A DNA stretch of 5,097 nucleotides. It comes from an uncultured cyanobacterium (GTDB lineage: Bacteria > Cyanobacteriota > Cyanobacteriia > PCC-6307 > Cyanobiaceae). Positions 1 to 5,097 of the stretch are shown here, piece by piece. Under the pieces are notes generated by a model. The model searched no databases. It had not been told where the DNA came from and saw only the letters and a program-made list of their open reading frames with translations. Each line of letters opens with the position of its first letter. The first letter of the stretch is position 1. The DNA lies in contig CAIKWV010000478.1 in NCBI GenBank assembly GCA_903831165.1, positions 1 to 5,097 on the forward strand, read 5' to 3'. Position numbers and translations under genes: made by a program.

Positions 1-324
1 ATCCTGCCAACCGTCCTCCGGGATGTCGCCTGCCTCTGCGACACCCTCCAATCGCTCGGGTTCAACCCCGAACGCGATGGGGTGATCGAGGGCTTTGCCG
101 GTGAATCCTTGCCCGTGCTGGTATCGGTGCAGCTGGCCGCTGGACAGGCGATCGGCTGGAGCCGGGCCGGCGATGGTTCTTTGGCCCTGGTTGGCGATCT
201 GCAGCGCCTGAGCCACTGCCGCGATCTGCAGGCGTTTCTGGGCCAGCTGACCCGGGCTTATGCCGCCCGTTCAGCCCTGCGGGAAGCGACCACTCACCAA
301 GCCCTGATCGAATTCGGTGCCTGA
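1..324 (+). CDS. ycf35: Ycf35-like protein (DUF1257 family), 5' end cut off by the window
   Basis: Frame 1 is open from the first base to the TGA at 322-324, giving 107 residues with no start. It opens ILPTVLRDVACLCDTLQSLG, which matches the position just after the usual MSHxS-type start of Ycf35 proteins, so only about five residues seem to be missing. Downstream family features are the RGF/EGF-AG segment (here EGFAGE), an IGW motif followed by a polar stretch, LVGDLQRLS, and the C-terminal TRAYAARSAL. The protein is small, soluble, and has no signal peptide or membrane segment. Ycf35 is conserved in cyanobacteria and in some algal plastids; its biochemical role is not established and I do not assign one. 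Its last 8 bases overlap the start of the M61 peptidase gene, so the two are probably co-transcribed. The family call rests on remembered motifs rather than a search, but the fit along the length is good. Confidence 0.85.
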   Translation: MLPTVLRDVACLCDTLQSLGFNPERDGVIEGFAGESLPVLVSVQLAAGQAIGWSRAGDGSLALVGDLQRLSHCRDLQAFLGQLTRAYAARSALREATTHQALIEFGA

Positions 325-2122
325 GGTCCGGCTCGACCTTTCTGACCCCAGCAGCCAGCTGGTGGAGGTGCAGATCCGTGTGCAGCCCCGCCTGGGGCCG
401 CTGCTGCTGAGCCTGCCGGCCTGGACGCCAGGGTCCTATCTGATTCGCGATTACGTCCGCCATCTCGAGCGGCTGCGGGTCTGTCAAGGCCATCGTGAGT
501 TGCCCCTGGAGCGGCTGGGACCGGCCCAGTGGCGGGTGCCCCTGGAGCTTGCTCCGGATCGGCCTGAAGCCGCCGGGGCTGAACCAGTTGCCGCAGAGCC
601 TGGAGCCGCTGACGCTCCTGCTGTCGAGGCGTCGGTCGCCGCAGCGGAGCCGATCACGATCAGCTACGCGATCCTGGCCACCGAACTGACCGTGCGCACC
701 TGCCATCTCAATGGTGACCACGGCTTCCTGGCCCTGGCGGCGGTGGTGTTGCAGGTGCAGGGGGAGCGCTGGTCGCCGCATCAGCTCGACCTGGTGCTGC
801 CCCCGCACTGGCAGCCGTTCGTGCCCCTGCCGCCGGAAGCGGACGGCCGCTGGCTCGCCCGTGACTACGACCAGCTGGTCGACAGCCCGGTGGAGGCCGG
901 TCCCCATCCCTGCCATAGCTTCACGGTGTTCGGCGTGCCCCATCGCTGGGTCACCTGGGGGGACGATCTGCCAGCCCAGGACGGGCGCTGGCTGGCCGAT
1001 GTGACGGCGGTCTGCGAGCAGTGCTGCCGGCTGATGGGCGAAGCGGCGCCGGCGGCAGAGCATTACCTGTTCCTCCTGCACCTGATCGATCAGGGCTATG
1101 GCGGACTCGAGCACGACGCCAGCAGTGTGCTGCTCTATGGCCGGCAGGGCCTGGCCCGGCCGGAAGGGCGCCGCAAGCTGTTGCAGCTGGTGGGCCATGA
1201 ATATCTGCACCAATGGAACGTCAGGCGACTGCGGCCCTGCCAGCTGAGCCCCATCGACTACGACCGGCCCAGCGTGGTGCCGAGCCTGTGGTTCGCCGAA
1301 GGGGTGACCAGCTATCTGGATCAATTCCTGCCGCTGGCCGCCGGCCTGGGCAGCGAACAGGATCTGCTGGACGATCTCGGCGCCGATCTCAGCCGCTACC
1401 TGCTGACACCGGGGCGCCACATTCAGAGCCTGGTTCACAGCAGCCAGGAGGCCTGGGTGAAGCTCTATCGCCAGGATGCCCATTCCACCGATAACCAGAT
1501 CAGTTATTACCTCAAGGGCGCCATGCTGGCCCTGGTTCTGGATCTGCACCTGCGCCGCCACGGCTCCTGGCTGGGGGCCGTGCTGCAGCAGCTCTGGAGC
1601 CGTTTCGGCCGCCACGGTCGCGGCTACAGCCAGCAGGATCTGATCGAAGCGTTCGCGAGCCACGCCGCCGATCTGTCCACTTTGTTACCGCTCTGGCTGG
1701 AGAGCACCGAAGATCCTCCGATTGAGAAGTATCTGGCGGATCTCGGTTTGCATGTCATTGCTGAACCTTCCGAGACCTGGTTCACCGGCCTGCAGCTGGA
1801 GCAGGCGGATCGCGGCTGCCTGCGCCTGCGTCGGGTCGAGCGCCACAGCCCGGCCCAGCAGGCCGGGCTGGAGGTGGGCGATGAACTGATCGCCATCGAT
1901 GGCCATCGCCTCACCAACGTGGAGTCCCTACCCGCGCTCACCCGCCGCCCGGGTCAGCAACCACCGCAGCTGTGCCTGCTCACCGCTCGCCACCAGCGGC
2001 TGCAGGAGCGGCGGCTGCAGGCCGAGCTGCCCCGGCCGCAGAGCTGGAGCCTGCAGATTGATCCGGAAGCCGCAGCGGACTGCGGCGCCCGCCGCAGCCG
2101 CTGGGCCCGGCTGCAGCCATGA
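317..2122 (+). CDS. M61-family zinc metallopeptidase (glycyl-aminopeptidase type) with C-terminal PDZ domain
   Basis: The 601-residue product has the three-part layout of peptidase family M61. Residues 1-210 form the beta-rich N-terminal domain, with WTPGSYLIRDYVRHL at 36-50. Residues 240-465 form the gluzincin catalytic domain, with GGLEH at 262-266, the zinc motif HEYLH at 294-298, the third ligand E328 in WFAEGVTSY, and NQISYYLKG at 393-401. Residues 485-570 form a PDZ domain, with AGLEVGDELIAIDG at 516-529. Known members release N-terminal residues, preferring glycine or alanine. There is no signal peptide and there are ten cysteines, including CEQCC at 233-237, so a cytoplasmic location is inferred. 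I chose the GTG at 317 because the conserved first strand starts right after it; it lacks a Shine-Dalgarno and overlaps ycf35 by 8 bp, which suggests coupled translation. Residues 79-111 are an odd Ala/Pro/Glu-rich insert. All catalytic residues are present, so it should be active; the substrate is unknown. Confidence 0.92.
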   Translation: MPEVRLDLSDPSSQLVEVQIRVQPRLGPLLLSLPAWTPGSYLIRDYVRHLERLRVCQGHRELPLERLGPAQWRVPLELAPDRPEAAGAEPVAAEPGAADAPAVEASVAAAEPITISYAILATELTVRTCHLNGDHGFLALAAVVLQVQGERWSPHQLDLVLPPHWQPFVPLPPEADGRWLARDYDQLVDSPVEAGPHPCHSFTVFGVPHRWVTWGDDLPAQDGRWLADVTAVCEQCCRLMGEAAPAAEHYLFLLHLIDQGYGGLEHDASSVLLYGRQGLARPEGRRKLLQLVGHEYLHQWNVRRLRPCQLSPIDYDRPSVVPSLWFAEGVTSYLDQFLPLAAGLGSEQDLLDDLGADLSRYLLTPGRHIQSLVHSSQEAWVKLYRQDAHSTDNQISYYLKGAMLALVLDLHLRRHGSWLGAVLQQLWSRFGRHGRGYSQQDLIEAFASHAADLSTLLPLWLESTEDPPIEKYLADLGLHVIAEPSETWFTGLQLEQADRGCLRLRRVERHSPAQQAGLEVGDELIAIDGHRLTNVESLPALTRRPGQQPPQLCLLTARHQRLQERRLQAELPRPQSWSLQIDPEAAADCGARRSRWARLQP

Positions 2123-3003
2123 ACGCCCGCACGCGCACCCTGTTGACCTCCGTGGCGGGGGCTTCCCTGCTCACCCTGGGCGGGCTGGCCTGGTTGGCCC
2201 GTGATCTGCTGGCCACCGCCAGCACCGATGGCAGTAACCCCTCCCTGCTGGATCTGCTCGAGGAGGTGCGCCAGGCACCGAGCACGACGTCCCGTCCCCA
2301 GGTCTCCCCGAAGCCACCGACACCCCTCAACTGGACCTCGCCCCTGGCCAGCGCGGCGGCCAAGCCGGTCTGCCCCAGGGTCGATGCTGCCCTGCGTGAG
2401 CGCCTCAGCCAGGAAAGCCGGGCGCTGGCCAATCAGATTCGCCGCATTCCCACGGACCCGAGCAACTATGGCGATCGCTACCGGCGGGATGTGTTCGGCA
2501 ATCGGGTCGATCCCACGCCGCGGGTGATCGTCCTGCACGAAACCGTCTATGGGCTCGACTCGGCGATCAACACCTTCATCACCCCCCATGCCAACGACGA
2601 CGACCAGGTCAGTTATCACACCCTGATCGGTCAGCAGGGCCAGATCGTTCAGGTGGTGGACCCGGTGAAGCGGGCCTTCGGTGCAGGCAACTCGGCCTTC
2701 AACGGCCTCTGGGTGGTCACCAATCCCAAGGTCGGTGGTTCGATCAACAACTTCGCCCTCCACCTCAGCCTGGAAACCCCGATCGACGGCGAAAATCAGG
2801 CGGAAGGGCACAGCGGTTACACCCGGGCCCAATACGACGCCACGGCCCTGGTGCTGGCGGACTGGATGCGTCGCTTCCAGATCCCGGCTAGCAACATCAC
2901 CACCCATCGCCATGTGGACCTCGGCGGTGAACGCTCCGATCCCCGCAGCTTCAACTGGAATGAACTGGAGCAGCGTTTGGTGGCCCTCGGCGTGAGCTGC
3001 TGA
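2119..3003 (+). CDS. Membrane-anchored N-acetylmuramoyl-L-alanine amidase (Amidase_2 / PGRP fold)
   Basis: This 294-residue protein probably cleaves the bond between N-acetylmuramic acid and the stem peptide of peptidoglycan, in the periplasm. Residues 8-28 are a hydrophobic segment after a short Arg-containing N-terminus, acting as a signal anchor or uncleaved signal. Residues 50-85 are a Pro/Ser/Thr-rich linker. The amidase domain runs from about 130 to 285. Expected zinc ligands are H140 (VIVLHET), H263 (TTHRHVD) and D274 (RSDPRSFNW); SYHTLI at 165-170 and the GAGNSAFNG segment at 188-196 also fit the fold. H265 is a second possible ligand, but spacing to D274 and the THR-x-VD pattern favour H263. 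The ATG overlaps the M61 stop codon as ATGA, with no Shine-Dalgarno visible, so translation is probably coupled. Only two cysteines exist, C85 and the last residue C294. The enzyme class is confident; its precise role (recycling, division or remodelling) is not shown by the sequence. Confidence 0.9.
   Translation: MNARTRTLLTSVAGASLLTLGGLAWLARDLLATASTDGSNPSLLDLLEEVRQAPSTTSRPQVSPKPPTPLNWTSPLASAAAKPVCPRVDAALRERLSQESRALANQIRRIPTDPSNYGDRYRRDVFGNRVDPTPRVIVLHETVYGLDSAINTFITPHANDDDQVSYHTLIGQQGQIVQVVDPVKRAFGAGNSAFNGLWVVTNPKVGGSINNFALHLSLETPIDGENQAEGHSGYTRAQYDATALVLADWMRRFQIPASNITTHRHVDLGGERSDPRSFNWNELEQRLVALGVSC
2471..2478. repeat. HIP1 octameric palindrome
   Basis: The palindrome GCGATCGC is the core of HIP1, a highly iterated sequence in many cyanobacterial genomes. 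It lies inside the amidase gene, encoding part of YGDRY (residues 117-121). I saw only this one perfect copy, so it is supportive of a cyanobacterial source but not proof, since one copy could occur by chance in GC-rich DNA. Confidence 0.6.
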
Positions 3004-3054
3004 AGCCGAGTCAACGGCGCTGAACCGCCTCGGGCGACAGGGCTGGGGTTGATC

Positions 3055-3086
3055 GGCCTCAGGCCTGGCTGCAGCGGGCTCAGCCC
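3055..3086. terminator. Possible transcription end region: two TCA-loop mini-hairpins between convergent genes
   Basis: The 84-bp gap between the amidase stop (3003) and the minus-strand stop (3088) holds two small perfect hairpins, GGCC-TCA-GGCC at 3055-3065 and GGGC-TCA-GCCC at 3076-3086. A longer pairing is also possible (GGGCTG at 3040-3045 with CAGCCC at 3081-3086). No T-tract follows on either strand, so this is not a standard intrinsic terminator. Its location is where transcripts from both sides should end. Four-base stems are common in GC-rich DNA, hence the low confidence. Confidence 0.2.
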
Positions 3087-3087
3087 C

Positions 3088-3933
3088 TCAGATCAACGGA
3101 CTGGTGGGGGAGGTGCGGGTGCCGTAGATCAGCCCATGGAGCTCGGCATCCTGCATGTAGCGCAGGATCCGCCCGGGGTAATCGAGCTTGCCGTTGTGCA
3201 GATAGGCCAGGGTCGCCAGCGCCTTGGCGTCGCGGGGGGAGCCGCTGGCCATCAGCAGGTGGCCGGAGGGCAGGCCGAGGGCCTTGCTCAGACGGGCAAA
3301 CTCACCCACCAGAACCTGCACATTGCGATCCGGATCGAGCAGATGCAGCCGGGCCTCGTTGATCTGTTCGGGGGTGGCGTTTTCGCTCAGCAATCCCTGT
3401 TTCTGTAGCTCGCCCAGACTCAGCTGGGCCGGGCCGTGGGTGTGGAACAGGCCGGATTCCGCCACCAAGGGGGCATCCTCGCCGGGTTTGGCGTGCTGAA
3501 GTTCATCGAACAGCACCGCCGCCACCAGCATCGGGTTGATGTGATGGCGGCGGCTTTCCGCCAGGATGATCGGGCGCAGCTCTTCCACGCGGGACAGGGT
3601 GTGCAGCCGCAACGGCATCAACTGATCGAGCCCCTCGGTGAACAGCTGGGCCAGCTTGGGCTGGGGGCCATGGACACCGAAGCGGCGGTTCAGATCGCGC
3701 AGTTCGGCTTCAGAAAAACTCAGGGGATCAGGCCGTTGCCCCTCGTTGATCAGGCCTTTCGGGTCGACTCCATTGCTGGCCAGACTGCCGATCAGGGCGG
3801 GATCACTGAACAGCACCGGGCGGGTCGCCCGCCCCCAGTGCTGGATCTGGGCCGGCACCAGCACCAAAGCCAGACCAGCACTGACCAGGCCCAGGGAAAA
3901 GCGAAGGATGTTGTTGACCGTGGAGCCGCCCAT
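3088..3933 (-). CDS. Uncharacterised membrane-anchored protein with a lysozyme/lytic-transglycosylase-like region
   Basis: I do not recognise a named family with certainty. The 281-residue product has a hydrophobic segment at residues 9-27 (ILRFSLGLVSAGLALVLVP), suggesting an exported or membrane-anchored protein. Residues 118-220 carry a pattern like lysozyme-fold enzymes: a helix ending HHINPMLVAAVLFDELQH (130-147), where E144 sits like a catalytic glutamate, then GLFHTHGPAQLSLGEL (161-175), recalling the GxxQ motif of lytic transglycosylases, then a long helix of sampling type (NVQVLVGEFARLSKALG) and ATLAYLHNGKLDYPGRILRYM (240-260), similar to the NxGxxxYxxRVL ending of such domains. Residues 40-115 resemble nothing I know. 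I chose ATG at 3933 because the membrane segment follows directly; no good Shine-Dalgarno precedes it. A TTG about 15 bases upstream, preceded by AAAGG, is an alternative. The frame stays open to 4128, but that extension would overlap pgi and is not hydrophobic or signal-like. It is convergent with the amidase gene. The gene is confident; the function is inferred. Confidence 0.8.
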   Translation of the reverse strand: MGGSTVNNILRFSLGLVSAGLALVLVPAQIQHWGRATRPVLFSDPALIGSLASNGVDPKGLINEGQRPDPLSFSEAELRDLNRRFGVHGPQPKLAQLFTEGLDQLMPLRLHTLSRVEELRPIILAESRRHHINPMLVAAVLFDELQHAKPGEDAPLVAESGLFHTHGPAQLSLGELQKQGLLSENATPEQINEARLHLLDPDRNVQVLVGEFARLSKALGLPSGHLLMASGSPRDAKALATLAYLHNGKLDYPGRILRYMQDAELHGLIYGTRTSPTSPLI

Positions 3934-3962
3934 CAAGGGAAGATGCAACAAACGGATGCCTT

Positions 3963-3968
3963 TATTTA
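3963..3968 (-). promoter_or_regulatory. Candidate -10 element for the minus-strand gene
   Basis: Read on the minus strand this is TAAATA, part of an AT-rich patch in otherwise GC-rich DNA, about 30 bases upstream of the chosen ATG. A TTGGAA lies upstream but with a spacer of only about 14-15 bases, shorter than usual for a -35. The call rests on composition and position only. Confidence 0.3.
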
Positions 3969-4113
3969 AGGATCTCCTCCGGTTCCAACCGCCCTGGCGG
4001 GATCGGTCTGTGCGCTGGCCCACACATGGTGGCCGGCTTGACCCGAAGCACGCCAACCGCTTGCCGGAACGCTGTCGGACTGGATACGGTTCCCAGGCCA
4101 CGTGCGGCGTCCA

Positions 4114-4119
4114 AAGGAG
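4114..4119 (+). promoter_or_regulatory. Shine-Dalgarno-like AAGGAG before pgi, with very short spacing
   Basis: AAGGAG is a strong match to the anti-Shine-Dalgarno complement, but only 2 bases separate it from the ATG at 4122, versus the usual 5-9. It still supports that ATG over the in-frame ATG at 4026, because the protein alignment also begins at 4122. The short spacing could lower initiation efficiency, or the match could be partly fortuitous. Confidence 0.5.
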
Positions 4120-4121
4120 CC

Positions 4122-5097
4122 ATGACATCGCTTCCGCCGTTCGACGGCCACGATCCAGCCAATCTCTGGCTCCGCTTTTCCGACCTTCTCTGGTACGACG
4201 ACGACCTCGGCTTCTGGCTTGATGTCAGTCGGATGGCCCTGTCCCAGCCTGCGCTCGACCAACTCCAACCCGGTTTCGAGCTGGCCTTTGCGGCGATGGC
4301 CGCCCTGGAGGCGGGTTCGATCGCCAATGCTGATGAGCAGCGCCAGGTGGGTCACTACTGGCTGCGAGCCCCTGAACTCGCCCCCGATGCCAGCACCGCC
4401 GACCACATCCGGCGCGAAGTTGAAGGCATCGCCTCCTTCGGTCAGGCCGTTCTGGCGGGGGAGATCCGCACCCCCGGTGGTGAACCGTTCAGCGATGTGC
4501 TCTGGATCGGCATCGGCGGCTCAGGTCTGGGCCCCCTGCTGATGGTCCGGGCCTTGCAGAAGCAGGGCGTGGGTCTGCCCTTCCATTTCATCGACAACGT
4601 CGATCCCCAGGGCATCAGCGTCGTGCTGGGGGGCCTGGGCGAGCGCCTGCGCCGCACCCTGGTGATCGTGGTCAGCAAATCCGGCGGCACCCCGGAACCC
4701 CATCTGGGGATGGCCCAGTCCCGCGCGCGACTGGAAGCCGCCGGTGGTGTCTGGGCAGCCCAGGCTGTGGCCGTCACCATGCTCGACAGTCATCTCGACA
4801 AGCAGGCCCAGGCGGAGCAGTGGTTGCGCCGCTTCGACATGTTCGACTGGGTCGGCGGGCGCACCAGCATCACCAGCGCCGTGGGGCTGTTGCCGGCGGC
4901 CCTGGTCGGCGCCGATCTGCATGCCTTCCTTGAGGGTGCCGGCACCATGGACCGGCTGACCCGCCGCAACGAGGTTCGCCACAATCCGGCCGCCCTGCTG
5001 GCGGCGGCCTGGCATGTCGCCGGTGGTGGTCAGGGGCGCCGCGACATGGTGGTGCTGCCCTACCGGGACCGGCTGGAGGTGTTCAGCCGCTACCTGC
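4122..5097 (+). CDS. pgi: Glucose-6-phosphate isomerase, 3' end cut off by the window
   Basis: Phosphoglucose isomerase interconverts glucose 6-phosphate and fructose 6-phosphate in the cytoplasm, joining glycolysis/gluconeogenesis, glycogen synthesis and the oxidative pentose phosphate pathway. The window holds 325 codons plus one base; the family is usually about 530 residues in cyanobacteria, so roughly 60% is present. Diagnostic segments are LGFWLDVSRM at 29-38, VGHYWLRAPEL at 76-86, the sugar-phosphate site IGIGGSGLGP at 129-138, FIDNVDP at 156-162, the phosphate loop SKSGGTPE at 185-192, and the family signature DWVGGRTSITSAVGLLPA at 242-259 with R247. NPAALLAAAW and DMVVLPYRDRLEVFSRYL near the end are also typical. 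There is no frameshift or stop in the visible part. The start at 4122 fits homologous N-termini (FDGHDPANLW) and has AAGGAG just upstream. It is divergent from the preceding minus-strand gene, so it probably has its own promoter. Confidence 0.96.
   Translation, partial: MTSLPPFDGHDPANLWLRFSDLLWYDDDLGFWLDVSRMALSQPALDQLQPGFELAFAAMAALEAGSIANADEQRQVGHYWLRAPELAPDASTADHIRREVEGIASFGQAVLAGEIRTPGGEPFSDVLWIGIGGSGLGPLLMVRALQKQGVGLPFHFIDNVDPQGISVVLGGLGERLRRTLVIVVSKSGGTPEPHLGMAQSRARLEAAGGVWAAQAVAVTMLDSHLDKQAQAEQWLRRFDMFDWVGGRTSITSAVGLLPAALVGADLHAFLEGAGTMDRLTRRNEVRHNPAALLAAAWHVAGGGQGRRDMVVLPYRDRLEVFSRYL

Larger units (their letters stand above)
3934..4121. other. Divergent intergenic region between the minus-strand gene and pgi
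   Basis: This 188-bp stretch should hold promoters for both flanking genes. Its most AT-rich part (3961-3969) is a candidate -10 for the minus-strand gene. On the plus strand a weak pair, TTGCCG at 4061-4066 and GATACG at 4083-4088 with a 16-base spacer, could serve pgi but matches consensus poorly. A short inverted repeat (CCGCC/GGCGG, 3989-4000) has only a 2-base loop. Frames are open on both strands through the region: the minus-strand gene frame extends to 4128, and the pgi frame extends back to 3918 with an ATG at 4026. I see no tRNA or other structured RNA. Confidence 0.6.

Noticed and set aside
1013..1027. CEQCC cluster (residues 233-237) in the M61 protein as a metal or redox site
   Set aside because: It lies outside the zinc-binding motif and no partner cysteine pair is near it in sequence. 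There is no support beyond cysteine spacing.
62..1663. A long (533-codon) open frame on the minus strand opposite ycf35 and the M61 gene
   Set aside because: It is Gln/Arg/Ala/Pro-rich with no recognisable domain and lies fully antisense to a gene with intact catalytic motifs. Long antisense frames are expected in GC-rich coding DNA.
1954..2913. A 319-codon minus-strand open frame opposite the amidase
   Set aside because: It mirrors the amidase codons, has low-complexity Gly/Arg composition and shows no family motif. The plus-strand gene explains the region.
3436..3969. A 177-codon plus-strand open frame opposite the minus-strand gene
   Set aside because: It is Gln/His-rich with no domain and no ribosome site. 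The minus-strand frame has a membrane segment and fold-like motifs, so it is the real gene.
3989..4000. CCGCC/GGCGG inverted repeat as an operator or terminator
   Set aside because: The 2-base loop is too tight for a stable five-base hairpin, there is no T-tract, and such repeats are common at this GC content.
3934..4128. N-terminal extension of the minus-strand gene to an ATG at 4128
   Set aside because: The 65 extra residues are Arg/Trp/Pro-rich, would place the membrane segment internally, and overlap the start and ribosome site of pgi. The ATG at 3933 directly precedes the hydrophobic segment.
4521..5015. A 164-codon minus-strand open frame opposite pgi
   Set aside because: It is antisense to a clear glucose-6-phosphate isomerase and has the His/Gln/Gly-rich composition of a shadow frame.

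Overview
The window looks like a chromosomal segment from a GC-rich cyanobacterium, most likely of the Synechococcus/Cyanobium picocyanobacterial type. Three things suggest this: a Ycf35-type protein (a family known from cyanobacteria and some algal plastids), a glucose-6-phosphate isomerase whose motifs match the cyanobacterial form, and one perfect HIP1 octamer (GCGATCGC), a repeat typical of many cyanobacterial genomes. The genus is an inference; no rRNA or other marker is present.

Layout. Positions 1-3003 hold a tightly packed plus-strand run of three genes: the end of ycf35 (cut by the window's left edge), an M61-family metallopeptidase with a C-terminal PDZ domain, and a membrane-anchored N-acetylmuramoyl-L-alanine amidase. 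Both junctions overlap (8 bp and 4 bp, the second an ATGA) and neither downstream start has a visible Shine-Dalgarno, so this is probably one translationally coupled operon. An 84-bp gap with small hairpins separates it from a convergent minus-strand gene at 3088-3933. That gene encodes a 281-residue protein with an N-terminal membrane segment and a region resembling the lysozyme/lytic-transglycosylase fold. A 188-bp divergent intergenic region follows, then pgi (glucose-6-phosphate isomerase) on the plus strand from 4122, running off the right edge.

How the genes may work together. The amidase would cut the peptide from the glycan. The minus-strand protein, if really transglycosylase-like, would cut the glycan itself, so the two convergent genes may form a small cell-wall remodelling locus. 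The M61 peptidase has no signal peptide and ten cysteines, which suggests a cytoplasmic enzyme; its link to the amidase is by co-transcription only. Ycf35 has no established biochemical function. pgi is a central carbon metabolism gene and probably an unrelated neighbour.

I found no tRNA, rRNA, insertion sequence, CRISPR array or phage gene. The region looks like ordinary core genome. The points most worth a second look are the uncharacterised minus-strand protein, a possible clasping disulfide in the amidase, the low-complexity insert in the M61 protein, and the start-site ambiguity at pgi.
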